Shown here: positions 7,120 to 14,982 of the stretch, in pieces | Layout of the letters: every line of letters begins with the position of its first letter | Position numbering within the stretch: the stretch's first letter is position 1 | Source of the DNA: Sphingobium yanoikuyae | Lineage (GTDB): Bacteria; Pseudomonadota; Alphaproteobacteria; Sphingomonadales; Sphingomonadaceae | DNA length: 64,000 bases | NCBI RefSeq assembly: GCF_034424525.1 | Contig: NZ_CP139981.1 | Span: forward strand, 10,455 to 74,454 | Direction of reading: 5' to 3' | Notes under the pieces: generated by a model | The model's database searches: none | What the model was told of the DNA's origin: nothing | What the model saw: the letters and a program-made list of their open reading frames with translations, nothing else | Program-made: the position numbers and the translations under genes

Positions 7120-8604
7120 ATGACATTTGCTACTTCGCTTCGACGCGAATGGCTCTCGAACCCGCGCGCCGACGTGCTTGCGGGTATCGTCGTCGCGCTC
7201 GCGCTGATCCCGGAGGCCATCGGCTTCTCGATCATTGCCGGCGTCGATCCAAGCGTCGGGCTGTTTGCCTCCTTCTCCATCGCCGTCATCATCTCGCTCG
7301 TGGGCGGACGCCCCGGCATGATTTCGGCCGCAACCGCCGCCATTGCGGTTCTTGTCCTGCCGCTGATCCGCGATCACGGCGTCCAGTACCTCTTTGCCGC
7401 CACCATCCTCATGGGACTGATCCAGGGCGTCGCCGGCTTCCTGAAGCTCGACCTGCTGATGCAGTATGTGTCACGCTCGGTCATCACCGGCTTCGTCAAC
7501 GCGCTCGCGATCCTAATCTTCATCGCGCAGCTTCCCCAGCTAACGAACGTCCGGTGGGAAACCTACGCGATGGTCGCGGCGGGCCTGGCGATCATCTACC
7601 TGTTCCCGCGTCTGACCAAGGCGATCCCGTCGCCGCTGGTCGCGATCGTGATCCTGACGATCGTCTCGATCTATGCCGGCATCAAGGTCAACACGGTGGG
7701 CGATATGGGCAAGCTGCCCTCGTCGCTGCCAGCGTTCGGCATCCCACAGGTGCCGTTCACGCTGGAAACGCTGCGCATCATTTTCCCCTATTCGCTGACG
7801 ATGGCGGCGGTTGGCCTGCTGGAATCGATGATGACCGCGCAGATCGTCGATGATCTGACCGACACGCCATCGAACAAGCGCCGCGAGATGAAGGGGCAGG
7901 GTATCGCCAATTTTCTGACCGGCTTCCTCGGCGGGATGGGCGGCTGCGCCATGATCGGGCAGTCGGTCATCAACGTGAAGTCGGGCGGCTCCACCCGCCT
8001 TTCCACCTTTGTGTCGGGCGCGTTCCTGCTGTTCCTGATCGTCGTACTGGGGCCGCTGGTCGCCCGCATTCCGATGCCGGCGCTGGTCGCGGTGATGATT
8101 ATGGTGTCGATCGGCACCTTCTCCTGGGGATCGATCAGGAACCTCAAGAGCCATCCGTGGCAGTCGTCGGTTGTCATGCTGGTGACGGTGCTGGTTGTCG
8201 TCTCGACGCACGATCTGGCGCAAGGCGTGGTCGCAGGCGTGATCCTGTCCGGTCTGTTCTTCGCCAGCAAGGTCAAGCGCCTGTTCGACGTGGCATCCGA
8301 GCTGAGCGCGGATGGCAGGACGCGGACCTACCGCGTCTCGGGTCAGGTGTTCTTCGCCTCGTCCGAGCGGTTCGCCGACGCCTTCGACTTCAAGGAGGTG
8401 CTGGACAATGTGGTCATCGACCTGACCGCCGCGCACTTCTGGGACATTTCGGCGGTGGGGAGCCTCGACAAGGCGATCCTCAAGTTCCGCCGCGAAGGCA
8501 CCCATGTCGAGGTCATCGGCCTCAATCAGGCGAGCGCGACGATGGTCGATCGCTTCGCCGTCCATGACAAGCCCGGCGCCGAAGCAGCGCTCGGCGCCCA
8601 CTGA
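7120..8604 (+). CDS. SulP-family anion permease with C-terminal STAS domain
   Basis: About 494 residues from the ATG at 7120 ([22 protein letters not shown]), where family similarity starts; an in-frame TTG at 7069 would add 17 residues. Ten or more hydrophobic segments span about residues 20-390, with SulP signatures such as [23 protein letters not shown] and [16 protein letters not shown]. The C-terminal about 90 residues form a STAS domain ([23 protein letters not shown]). SulP carriers move sulfate, bicarbonate or other anions across the inner membrane. A universal-stress gene follows after 11 bp; SulP-Usp pairing is common and may indicate regulation of the carrier. The whole block lies between inverted repeats. 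Confidence 0.9.
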   Translation: MTFATSLRREWLSNPRADVLAGIVVALALIPEAIGFSIIAGVDPSVGLFASFSIAVIISLVGGRPGMISAATAAIAVLVLPLIRDHGVQYLFAATILMGLIQGVAGFLKLDLLMQYVSRSVITGFVNALAILIFIAQLPQLTNVRWETYAMVAAGLAIIYLFPRLTKAIPSPLVAIVILTIVSIYAGIKVNTVGDMGKLPSSLPAFGIPQVPFTLETLRIIFPYSLTMAAVGLLESMMTAQIVDDLTDTPSNKRREMKGQGIANFLTGFLGGMGGCAMIGQSVINVKSGGSTRLSTFVSGAFLLFLIVVLGPLVARIPMPALVAVMIMVSIGTFSWGSIRNLKSHPWQSSVVMLVTVLVVVSTHDLAQGVVAGVILSGLFFASKVKRLFDVASELSADGRTRTYRVSGQVFFASSERFADAFDFKEVLDNVVIDLTAAHFWDISAVGSLDKAILKFRREGTHVEVIGLNQASATMVDRFAVHDKPGAEAALGAH

Positions 8605-8615
8605 GGAGAGGGCTT

Positions 8616-9458
8616 ATGAACCGCATATTGGCCTGTATCGACGCATCCACCTACGCGACCAGCGTCGTCGATCTGGCGGCCTGGGCCGCTACCCGGCTCG
8701 GGGCCGATGTCGAGCTGCTGCACGTCGTCCAGCGCAAGGATGCCGTGGCATCGCGCAACGATCATAGCGGCGCGATCGGCCTCGGTGTCAAAAGCGAGCT
8801 GCTGGAAGAGCTGACCCGCATCGAGGAAGCGGCGGGGCGTCTTGCCATCGAGGAAGGGCGCATCCTGCTGGACGCAGGCGGCACTCGCTTGAAGGAGCAG
8901 GGCATCACGGTCGCGTCGATGCACCTGCATGGAGGGATCGTGGAGACGATCGTCGAGCGTGAAGCCGATGCTGCATTGGTCATCATCGGCAAGCGCGGCG
9001 CGTCGGGCGAGTTCGCGACCGACCATATCGGCTCCAAGGTCGAACGGGTCGTGCGTGCCAGCGACAAGCCGGTGCTGATCGCCTCACGCGAAGCCAAGGC
9101 ACCTGACGCGGTGGTGATCGCCTTCGACAACAGCCCCGCCGCCTGCCGCGCTGTCCGTCATGTCGCTACCTCGCCGCTGTTCGGTGGTTTGCCAGTACAC
9201 CTCGTCATGGCGGGGCCGGATGATGGCAAACACCGCGACCAGCTCGGCGCAGCGGCAGCAACGCTGCCCGCCTGTTCCGAAACCGTCCTGCGTGACGGCA
9301 AGGTCGATGCGGTGATCGGCGATCATATGGCGGCGCATCCCGGCGCGATGCTGGTGATGGGTGCCTATGGACACTCGCCGCTTCGCACCCTGATCGTCGG
9401 CAGCACGACGACAACGATGATCCGCACCGTTCGCGCCCCGGTACTGTTGGTACGCTGA
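8616..9458 (+). CDS. Universal stress protein, tandem UspA domains
   Basis: 280 residues. Two UspA-type domains are visible: residues 1-150 start with ILACIDASTYATSVVDLAAW and end in VIIGKRGASGEFATDHIGSKVERVVRASDKPVLI, and residues about 155-280 end in LVMGAYGHSPLRTLIVGSTTTTMIRTVRAPVLLV. The G-x2-G-x9-GS ATP-binding pattern is recognisable in both. The start ATG at 8616 follows GAGGAGAGGGC. It is encoded directly after the SulP carrier and before a DksA-like protein. Its role is probably stress-linked modulation of the co-encoded transporter. Confidence 0.9.
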   Translation: MNRILACIDASTYATSVVDLAAWAATRLGADVELLHVVQRKDAVASRNDHSGAIGLGVKSELLEELTRIEEAAGRLAIEEGRILLDAGGTRLKEQGITVASMHLHGGIVETIVEREADAALVIIGKRGASGEFATDHIGSKVERVVRASDKPVLIASREAKAPDAVVIAFDNSPAACRAVRHVATSPLFGGLPVHLVMAGPDDGKHRDQLGAAAATLPACSETVLRDGKVDAVIGDHMAAHPGAMLVMGAYGHSPLRTLIVGSTTTTMIRTVRAPVLLVR

Positions 9459-9612
9459 CATAGCCGGGGACGCGCCGGACCTTGATGCGCGGCGTCGGCA
9501 ACTGCTGGCGCTTCGCGATCAGCTCGTCGCCGATGATGCGGCGGCCGAGGAAACGCGCGCCCCGGTCACGCTCGATCAGGAAAGCGTCGGCCGCCTGTCG
9601 CGGATCGACGCC

Positions 9613-9807
9613 ATGCAGGTGCAGGCAATGGCACTGGCGGCGCAGCGGCACCGGCAAGCCGAATGTAGCCGCATCGACGCCGCACTGATGCGGATCGACA
9701 GCGGCGATTATGGCTGGTGCGTCCGCTGTGGTGAGGAAATCGAGGCCAAGCGCCTCGATCGTGCGCCCGCGACGACGATGTGCCTCGCCTGCGCCAAGGA
9801 GGGCTAG
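9613..9807 (+). CDS. TraR/DksA-family C4 zinc-finger protein (start uncertain)
   Basis: The C-terminus carries a C4 zinc finger, CVRC (near the middle) and CLAC (near the end) about 18 residues apart, with YGWCVRCGEEIEAKRL as in small TraR/DksA proteins that act on RNA polymerase. The first in-frame ATG is 9613, but the same frame upstream (about 9463-9612) encodes a conserved-looking N-terminal half (LDARRRQLLALRDQL, then TLDQESVGRLSRIDAMQ). It contains no ATG, GTG or TTG start. Either an unusual start such as ATA at 9460 is used, or the original start was lost. It sits between the UspA and cold-shock genes. Confidence 0.75.
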   Translation: MQVQAMALAAQRHRQAECSRIDAALMRIDSGDYGWCVRCGEEIEAKRLDRAPATTMCLACAKEG

Positions 9808-9825
9808 GCCCGAAAGGAAGGCATC

Positions 9826-10059
9826 ATGCCGACCGGAACGATCAAATACCTCGACCGTGGTGGGGCCTGGGGCTTCATCTCTCGTGACGACAAGCAGCCC
9901 AAGGTCTTTGTCCACGTCCGAGCGGCGGAGCGCGCCGGGTTCACTGAGCTACGGCGCGGGCAGCGATGGCGCTTCACGCTCGTCGAGCGCCCCAAGGGCG
10001 GGTTTGAGGCCGATGATCTGGAAATGCTGTTCGACGAACCGCCCCCGCCCGGACGATAA
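9826..10059 (+). CDS. Cold-shock-domain protein, 77 aa
   Basis: The cold-shock OB fold is recognisable: GTIKYLDRGGAWGFISRDD (RNP1-like GWGFI region) and KVFVHVRAAERAGF (RNP2, VFVH). It lies near residues 4-40, followed by LRRGQRWRFTLVERPKGGFEADDLE. The ATG at 9826 is preceded by GAAAGGAAGG. Such proteins bind single-stranded nucleic acid and help RNA unfolding. It follows the TraR/DksA-like gene by 18 bp and closes the SulP/Usp/DksA/Csp block, all apparently one transcription unit. Confidence 0.85.
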   Translation: MPTGTIKYLDRGGAWGFISRDDKQPKVFVHVRAAERAGFTELRRGQRWRFTLVERPKGGFEADDLEMLFDEPPPPGR

Positions 10060-10242
10060 GCAGTTTCCCAAAAACGAAGGTCGAGTGGGACGGCTGACGG
10101 CGGCAAGGCGCGCTCGATGGCAACGAGGTGCCATTTTCCCGAAATGTGTTCCCGATTGGCTTTTCCCGAAACTGCCCGGTGCAGATGGAGAAACGGGACA
10201 GCCTATGGCCGTCTGATCGACCTCCCGCTGGCGGTCGAAGTT

Positions 10243-10411
10243 GTTGGCAGACAGCGTGAGTGCGACGCCTCGTTTGCGAGCAGCGCCGGATGAGGGCGAG
10301 CACATTGGCAGCTAATTTGAGCACGGCGCCACGCGCCAGTGGCAGATAGCGTGAGCAGGAAATCGCGCTGTTGGCGAGCAGACGCCGCTACGATTGCGAG
10401 CCCCTACAGCT
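10243..10411. repeat. Inverted repeat arm B, partner of 6511-6679
   Basis: Read on the minus strand it reproduces arm A, including TGCTCAC-N6-CTGCCACTGG and ATCCGGCGCTGC. It also contains three copies of the TGCTC-N7-CTGCCA unit. The arm ends at the truncated DUF6884 gene, as expected of a mobile-element terminus. Confidence 0.65.
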
Positions 10412-10619
10412 AGGCGCGATGAAGGCAGGCGCGCGCCGCCTTTGGGGCGCGCGCGTGATCGAAGCAATGGCCGAGCAGATCGACGCCGCCGCGCCGCTGA
10501 TCGTTCTCGCAGGCCGCAACTATCGCGATCCCCTTTGGCCGCAGATCGAACGGCGCGCATCGGTTCCGATGGAGGGGCTTGGAATCGGTCAGCAGCTCGC
10601 TTGGTTAAGCGACAACTGA
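10412..10619 (+). pseudogene. DUF6884-like gene, 5' truncated
   Basis: From the ATG at 10420 the frame reads MKAGARRLWGARVIEAMAEQ and then the C-terminal DUF6884 pattern LIVLAGRNYRDPL followed by PMEGLGIGQQLAWL. The family's N-terminal half (normally about 100 residues with the catalytic-looking N-terminal strands) is missing. The homology starts exactly where the inverted repeat arm B ends. This is best explained by insertion of the element into a DUF6884 gene and loss of its 5' part. A short product from 10420 remains possible. Confidence 0.55.
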
Positions 10620-10680
10620 AAGCGAGAATTGTCGCGGTCCATGCGCAACGTCGCGCGATGCGCTTCGAGGGGGCATCTGT

Positions 10681-11133
10681 TTGTCGCGCCGCCCTTTCAA
10701 TCTATCCAACGCCATTTGGCGTTGTGAGTTTGAGGATTATAGGCCCATCAACGGCCCAAGCCCCCCGGTAGGGCCGCCCACTCCCGGCAAGCGCAAATGG
10801 CGTAGTTTGCGCTTGCCGGGAGACCAGTTGCCCTCTCTATATGGCAAGGTGACTGCCCCCACACCGACAGCGCCCTTGTGGACCCAAGATCAGGCCATCG
10901 CCTATGAGGCAGCCCTTGAGGCCATCAACGATGTTATCGCCGGTTACAGCGAGCAGATCGCGCTTGAGCATGGTCGCGTTGTGCCGAACACGGCGCGGAT
11001 CGCTTGGCTCGAAATGCGGACGGATCAGGCATCGGCCACCGGCCATGCGCTCAATGTGATGGATGATGAGAATGTCCGACAAACGCTGCTGGAATACAGC
11101 GCGATCGTTCGGGCGCGAGACGGCGCAGGGTGA
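10681..11133 (+). CDS. Hypothetical protein, 150 aa
   Basis: The frame opens with a TTG at 10681 (MSRRPFNLSNAIWRCEFED). Residues about 25-50 are Pro/Gly-rich, and the C-terminal 90 residues are helical (WTQDQAIAYEAALEAINDVIAGYSEQ to TLLEYSAIVRARDG). I recognise no family. Two perfect inverted repeats (10707-10724 and 10781-10822) lie inside the N-terminal third, which is unusual for coding DNA. The true start may be later, for example a GTG at 10849. A GC-rich hairpin follows the stop. Confidence 0.5.
   Translation: MSRRPFNLSNAIWRCEFEDYRPINGPSPPVGPPTPGKRKWRSLRLPGDQLPSLYGKVTAPTPTAPLWTQDQAIAYEAALEAINDVIAGYSEQIALEHGRVVPNTARIAWLEMRTDQASATGHALNVMDDENVRQTLLEYSAIVRARDGAG
10781..10822. repeat. Perfect 17-bp inverted repeat with 8-bp spacer
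   Basis: The arms CTCCCGGCAAGCGCAAA (10781-10797) and TTTGCGCTTGCCGGGAG (10806-10822) are exact complements. It lies in the N-terminal part of the hypothetical gene at 10681. It could be a terminator or attenuator of an upstream transcript, a recombination core, or a regulator site. Confidence 0.8.
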
Positions 11134-11138
11134 AGGTC

Positions 11139-11155
11139 CGCCCGATGGACGGGCG
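11139..11155 (+). terminator. Short hairpin after the 150-aa gene
   Basis: CGCCCG and CGGGCG arms with a 5-base loop start 6 bases after the TGA, followed by a moderately T-rich stretch (TTAGTTCGTTAAAT). A weak factor-independent terminator is likely. Confidence 0.45.
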
Positions 11156-11354
11156 TTAGTTCGTTAAATCCCCCCGTCAGTGTCTTCCTAGCATGAGGGC
11201 TGCACCAGGCCGCATCAAGGATCGGCGGTTCCCCCAATTTGCTGCGCAAATCGGCTCCCCCACCGCCCGCTACCGCGGCCGCTTCGCGGTCCCTGACAGC
11301 CGGCGCCGGTGCCCATGCCGGGTGTCTCCCGTCACCAACGAGAAGGAGAACCGG

Positions 11355-11576
11355 ATGCACATCAAATTGTTTAGAGCACTGAAAGCGGCTAATCTGTCCG
11401 ACGACGCCGCAGCGGAAGTTGTAGAGGCTATTGAGGAGTATATCGCCGTGAAGGTTCAGGAGGCGAACAAGGGAATCGAAAGCAAGCTGACGGCACAGAC
11501 TTGGGTCATCGGCAGCGTCGGTTTCGTCCTCGCAGTCATCGGCCTCGCGCCCGCTTTCATCAAACTGTTCCAGTAA
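11355..11576 (+). CDS. Small coiled-coil protein with C-terminal membrane anchor, 73 aa
   Basis: The ATG at 11355 is chosen for its strong ribosome binding site (GAAGGAGAACC). Residues 1-50 are helical and heptad-like (LFRALKAANLSDDAAAEVVEAIEEYIAVK), and residues 51-73 form one hydrophobic segment (TWVIGSVGFVLAVIGLAPAFI). The layout resembles short DUF1640/CCDC90-type proteins that often accompany mobile elements, but the match is only by shape. A clean hairpin terminator follows directly. Function unknown. Confidence 0.65.
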   Translation: MHIKLFRALKAANLSDDAAAEVVEAIEEYIAVKVQEANKGIESKLTAQTWVIGSVGFVLAVIGLAPAFIKLFQ

Positions 11577-11580
11577 GACA

Positions 11581-11602
11581 AAGGGAGGCTTCGGCCTCCC
11601 TT
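11581..11602. terminator. Hairpin terminator (UUCG loop)
   Basis: The arms AAGGGAGGC and GCCTCCCTT enclose a TTCG tetraloop 4 bases after the stop of the small coiled-coil gene. This is a classical stable terminator stem; the T run is short. Confidence 0.75.
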
Positions 11603-11607
11603 ATGGG

Positions 11608-12960
11608 ATGGCCCGCCCCTTTTCACCAGCATCAGGTATGATGCTGGTGCTTGAAAGGGAAAGGAGCGGACCGATGTCTATTGTGATCCTTGGCGTTGAT
11701 TTGGGCAAGAATGCCTGCAGTGTCGTAGGCGTTGATGCAGCAGGCGCTGTCATCGTGCGTAAGTCGATGCGCCGACAGACACTTATCGATTACGTGACCA
11801 AGCTTCCGGCTTGCGTGATTGCAATGGAGGCGTGCTGTGGTGCCCACCACCTTGGTCGACTTTTCGCCGCGCAGGGGCACGAAATCAGATTGATGTCGCC
11901 GGAGTACGTGCGCCCGTATGTTAAAGCGCAGAAGAATGATGATCGTGATGCGGAGGGGATTGCCGAGGCCGCCTCGCGCCCGACGATGCGCTTCGTCGAA
12001 CTCAAGACTCAGGAGCAGTTGGACATCCAGACCCTCCACCGCGTCAGGTCCCGCCTGGTAGCCGAGCGCACAAACCTCATCAACCAACTGCGGGCGATCC
12101 TGCTGGAGCGGGGGACCATTTGCCCGGCCGGACGGCGCAAGCTGGAGCTGGGCATTGATGCCATGCTGGCCGCCGAAGATACGACCCTATCACCACGCTT
12201 GAAGCAACTGGTGGGTGAACTGCGTGCCGAATGGCACGAACTTGATACCAAGGTCGAGGCACTGAACGGCGAGTTTGTCGAACTGGCTCGCAATGATGCA
12301 GCTGCCCGGCGGCTCACGTCCATCCCCGGCATCGGTACATTGAACGCAACCGCTTTGATTGCAGCCGTGGGCGATGCCAGCAGCTTTGCCAAAGCGCGAG
12401 ACTTGGGTGCCTGGCTCGGCCTGGTACCCAGGCAACATACTACCGGCGGCAAGCCCCGGCTGCTCGGCATCTCCAAGCGTGGCAACACCTATTTGCGCAC
12501 TTTGCTCATCCATGGCGCCCGGGCAGCATTACCGTCACTGGCGCGCAGCGAAACCCCGCTGGGACGTTGGTTAACAGGAATGATCGAGCGAGGAGTTCAT
12601 CGCAACGCAATCGTCGTCGCATTGGCGAATAAACTGGCGCGGATCGCTTGGGCAGCCCTCCGCAAAGAAGTGAGCTTCGAACGCGGCTATCCAGCAGCGG
12701 CATAACGGATCGGCTGCGTGCTTCTGCACGCGTAGCCCAACGATGTTTGCAGGAAGGATCGTGAAGATGGCCTGACAGTCGATCGGCGTCTGGAAAGCCC
12801 GGGCAAAAAAATGGCACCTGTTGCCGGTTCCCTTATTGTGGCTCCAGACGTGCGGATGTCCATCTTGGCCACGGGATGCTCCCGTGAGACCGCATACGTT
12901 GACGCAGACTGATCAGAACACCGTAAAATCCTACTTGCAAACGGGGCGGGCCATACGTTT
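11608..12960 (+). mobile_element. IS110-family insertion sequence (ends approximate)
   Basis: It contains one DEDD transposase gene and non-coding flanks typical of IS110-type elements. Upstream of the gene is a 10-bp inverted repeat, CACCAGCATC and GATGCTGGTG (11624-11649). IS110 elements lack conventional terminal repeats and target duplications, so the borders are estimates; the right border is placed before the ribosome binding site of the next gene (about 12980). Confidence 0.6.
11674..12705 (+). CDS. IS110-family DEDD transposase
   Basis: 343 residues from the ATG at 11674, which has AAGGAG upstream; the frame is open further back. The N-terminal RuvC-like catalytic domain shows the DEDD set: D in GVDLGK, E in AMEACCGAHH, and the pair in KNDDRDAEGIAEA. 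The C-terminal Tnp_20 domain is intact (RLTSIPGIGTLNATALIAAVGD, ARDLGAWLGLVPRQ, SKRGNTYLRTLLIHGARA). These enzymes move an IS through a Holliday-junction-like route. No frameshift is visible, so it may be active. Confidence 0.92.
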   Translation: MSIVILGVDLGKNACSVVGVDAAGAVIVRKSMRRQTLIDYVTKLPACVIAMEACCGAHHLGRLFAAQGHEIRLMSPEYVRPYVKAQKNDDRDAEGIAEAASRPTMRFVELKTQEQLDIQTLHRVRSRLVAERTNLINQLRAILLERGTICPAGRRKLELGIDAMLAAEDTTLSPRLKQLVGELRAEWHELDTKVEALNGEFVELARNDAAARRLTSIPGIGTLNATALIAAVGDASSFAKARDLGAWLGLVPRQHTTGGKPRLLGISKRGNTYLRTLLIHGARAALPSLARSETPLGRWLTGMIERGVHRNAIVVALANKLARIAWAALRKEVSFERGYPAAA

Positions 12961-12994
12961 TTTGCCGAACCGCCTGATTGTCAGGAGACGCAAA

Positions 12995-13234
12995 TTGACC
13001 GACTTCGCACAAGCACGGCTCGATATGTTCGAGAGCGGTTTATTCGGCCAGGGCAATGCTTTCTGGCGCTGGATCGCAACGGACGAGGCGCGGCCCTATC
13101 TGGCCGCTTTCGCCGCCGATCGCGCGCCACCCAGCGGAAGCGAGTTTTTCGCGGCCGATCTTACCGCCGAGGATCTACTTGCTTCCGATCACCTGGCTGA
13201 GCTGGCCCAGAAGATCGAAGCGGCTCACGGCTAG
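12995..13234 (+). CDS. Hypothetical protein, 79 aa
   Basis: It is read from the TTG at 12995, which has CAGGAG about 8 bases upstream; the frame upstream belongs to the IS110 flank. The product is acidic, with no hydrophobic segment. It starts LTDFAQARLDMFESGLFGQGNAFWRW and ends in an amphipathic helix (EDLLASDHLAELAQKIEAAHG). The Trp/Phe-rich centre suggests a small globular protein. I recognise no family. It may be the remnant of a larger gene cut by the IS, but the ribosome binding site argues for a complete gene. Confidence 0.5.
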   Translation: MTDFAQARLDMFESGLFGQGNAFWRWIATDEARPYLAAFAADRAPPSGSEFFAADLTAEDLLASDHLAELAQKIEAAHG

Positions 13235-13251
13235 CGCCGTGCGCGCCGGGG

Positions 13252-13512
13252 CTATTTGCGAGCAGATGTGCGCTGTTGCTCCGCCACGTCGCGGATCATA
13301 GCTGCCCAGCATCCCAAGATCATGCCCTCTTCATTATCGACTTCGCTTGTGGCGACCGCATAGATACCCAGCAAGTTTGCAACCTCGCTCGCCTCGACAA
13401 TGCCTTGACGCGCAAGCAGCGTGGCAAACATCGAGAGTGCTCCCCCCATTGCCCGCACCAGCGGCGCATCTTGTAGCAGTCGGTCAAATTCGCGGGGCGG
13501 GTTACTGGACAT
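13252..13512 (-). CDS. Hypothetical protein, 86 aa
   Basis: The product starts MSSNPPREFDRLLQDAPLV. A mildly hydrophobic, Ala/Gly/Leu-rich middle (about 20-55, RAMGGALSMFATLLARQGIVEASEVANLLGIYAV) is followed by an acidic loop (SEVDNEEGMILGCWAAMIRDVAE). It lies 32 bp downstream of an XRE regulator on the same strand and probably shares its transcript. No family is recognised. Regulator-plus-small-partner arrangements occur in toxin-antitoxin modules, but nothing here proves that. Confidence 0.55.
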   Translation of the reverse strand: MSSNPPREFDRLLQDAPLVRAMGGALSMFATLLARQGIVEASEVANLLGIYAVATSEVDNEEGMILGCWAAMIRDVAEQQRTSARK

Positions 13513-13544
13513 AGATTGTTCCGATCAAATAAAGCGACTGCCTT

Positions 13545-13802
13545 TCAGGACTTGTCGCGGGAAGTGCTATCCGCTGCCAATAATTCGACAGCCGATAATC
13601 CGAAAGCATCGGCAAGGCTCTCCAAGGTGGCAAGCGTTGGATTACCATGTCCGCGCACCATGTATGAAATATGTGACGCCGCAACGCCCGAGCGTTCGGA
13701 CAACTCCCCTTGAGTTATGCCTAGTTTCTTTAGTTCGCGAGCGATGTTGGCCCCGAGCTTGGTCATCAACGGCGATGTTCGTTTCAGGTATATGGTTGGC
13801 AT
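13545..13802 (-). CDS. XRE-family helix-turn-helix regulator, 85 aa
   Basis: Starting at MPTIYLKRTSPLMTKLG (ATG at 13802, GAAGGA upstream; an in-frame TTG at 13841 is an alternative), the protein has a Cro/CI-type HTH around residues 15-65. Its helices are NIARELKKLGITQGELSERSGVAASHIS and NPTLATLESLADAFGLS. It probably represses its own promoter and the downstream 86-aa gene. A short basic tail ends the protein. Confidence 0.8.
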   Translation of the reverse strand: MPTIYLKRTSPLMTKLGANIARELKKLGITQGELSERSGVAASHISYMVRGHGNPTLATLESLADAFGLSAVELLAADSTSRDKS

Positions 13803-13999
13803 CGTGTTTGCGTCCTTCTCGCTAGGTGTAGCGGACTGCAATGATGATTGGCCGGACGCGCAATAAAGGGCGGTTTCCAGCTCACATTACGTGAGACGGA
13901 CCGGCGCGGCAGGCGCACGATCATTGAGATGCAGCGCATGATCGGTGAGACGGAGGCACATTGTTGATCCGCCCGCGCGCGATACCGGAAACTGACAAT

Positions 14000-14015
14000 C
14001 CGACCGATCGGTCGG
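14000..14015. repeat. 16-bp perfect palindrome near a 3' end
   Basis: CCGACCGA/TCGGTCGG lies 4 bases beyond the stop of the minus-strand gene at 14019. Its position suggests a terminator for the mazE/mazF/orf unit, although no T run follows. Confidence 0.5.
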
Positions 14016-14018
14016 GCC

Positions 14019-14408
14019 TCAATCGTAGCATGCCAAGTCCCTGATTGTCCGTCGAAGACAACGCAGATGATGCTTCATGAGTTTGATGTCATGAGCATAG
14101 TCCGGCTCGTGGCGGAACTCGAAATCGGGGTCAATATGGAGGGTGTTGCGGGCAATGCACTCGAACAGGTTGATGCCGTCATATGCGGCGACGACATGGG
14201 CGATGCTGTCCGCCAAATGGTGGATCGGCGATCCCGGCGCGTCTTGGTTCTGCATCCGATGAATATGCCGGTGGATACCGAGCAGCAAGTCGGTTCGCAT
14301 GTAGCTGTTCAAGAGCAGCAGCGAATGGCCAGGTGAAACCGGAACCGCGAAGCCCATCCTGTCCTTGGGAGGATAGAGGCCGTTATCAGGGGGAGCCGTC
14401 TTCGGCAT
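14019..14408 (-). CDS. Hypothetical protein downstream of mazF, 129 aa
   Basis: The ATG at 14408 (MPKTAPPDNGLYPPKDRMGFAVPV) is chosen because it follows the mazF stop by only a few bases. The product is soluble, with a His-rich part (GIHRHIHRMQNQDAPGSPIHHLADSIAHVV) and a charged C-terminus (FRHEPDYAHDIKLMKHHLRCLRRT). I recognise no family. Operon position makes it a candidate third component or regulator of the MazEF-type module. Cotranscription is likely from the spacing. Confidence 0.55.
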   Translation of the reverse strand: MPKTAPPDNGLYPPKDRMGFAVPVSPGHSLLLLNSYMRTDLLLGIHRHIHRMQNQDAPGSPIHHLADSIAHVVAAYDGINLFECIARNTLHIDPDFEFRHEPDYAHDIKLMKHHLRCLRRTIRDLACYD

Positions 14409-14415
14409 TGCTGGA

Positions 14416-14739
14416 TCAGGCAATGGCGAAGAAGACGGCCAGCGCTCGCGTAACCGCCAGCATGGCTTCGGCATCGAGATGGCCGATCGTCGCCCCAATC
14501 TTGTCGCGCTTCACCGACATCGCCTTATCCACCATGACCTGCGACCGCTTCCTCAAGCCATTGGTCGGTGTCGGATCGATCGTCGTACGGATCAGGGGAG
14601 CGTCAACCAGCGTTCCCGATACCAGCAGTACAGTGATGGTGCCGGTCTGGTCGAACTGGTCCGACTGGATGATGAGGGCGGGGCGCGGTTTGCCAAAGTC
14701 GCCGGGCAACGCGATCGTCACCAGGTCGCCCCGGTTCAC
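14416..14739 (-). CDS. mazF: PemK/MazF-family toxin (mRNA interferase)
   Basis: 107 residues. The family fold is clear: MNRGDLVTIALPGDFGKPRPALIIQSD at the N-terminus (R3-G-D-L, KPRPALI), then ITVLLVSGTL and the loop TNGLRKRSQVMVDKAMSVKRDKIG with the conserved SQVMVDK near residue 67. MazF toxins cleave RNA at short motifs to arrest growth. It overlaps its antitoxin gene by 4 bp. The catalytic Arg in the N-terminal loop and the Ser/Thr of the SQ motif are present, so activity is expected. Confidence 0.9.
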   Translation of the reverse strand: MNRGDLVTIALPGDFGKPRPALIIQSDQFDQTGTITVLLVSGTLVDAPLIRTTIDPTPTNGLRKRSQVMVDKAMSVKRDKIGATIGHLDAEAMLAVTRALAVFFAIA

Positions 14740-14960
14740 GCCTCGCCTTCGGGGTCGAGATCGATCAGGGCCGCATCCATGAAGGCGTCCAAGTCATGGT
14801 CCGCCGCGTCGGCTGCTGCGACCACGAGCGCCTGTCGCCGACATTCCTCCGCGAACCCCGGTCGTCGGGTATCAGGAACCCATATCTGGATCGGCCGCAG
14901 ACCGGCCGCACGCAGGGCGTCACGACGCTTCTGGACTCGCTCTGTGACTGGTGACGGCAC
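14736..14960 (-). CDS. MazE-like antitoxin (DUF3018 type), 74 aa
   Basis: The GTG at 14960 is chosen because GGAG lies 8 bases upstream. The product has VQKRRDALRAAGLRPIQIWVPDTRRPGF, the hallmark of DUF3018/MazE-type antitoxins that precede PemK/MazF toxins, followed by an acidic Ala/Asp-rich tail (AAADAADHDLDAF) that would wrap the toxin. A 12-bp palindrome 23-34 bp upstream of the start is a likely autoregulatory operator. Confidence 0.85.
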   Translation of the reverse strand: MPSPVTERVQKRRDALRAAGLRPIQIWVPDTRRPGFAEECRRQALVVAAADAADHDLDAFMDAALIDLDPEGEA

Positions 14961-14982
14961 CGGGATTACTCCAATCAAACTT

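Noticed and set aside
7540..8601. Long minus-strand frame opposite the SulP gene (353 aa)
   Set aside because: His/Arg/Asp-rich shadow frame of a high-GC gene; the SulP product is unambiguous.
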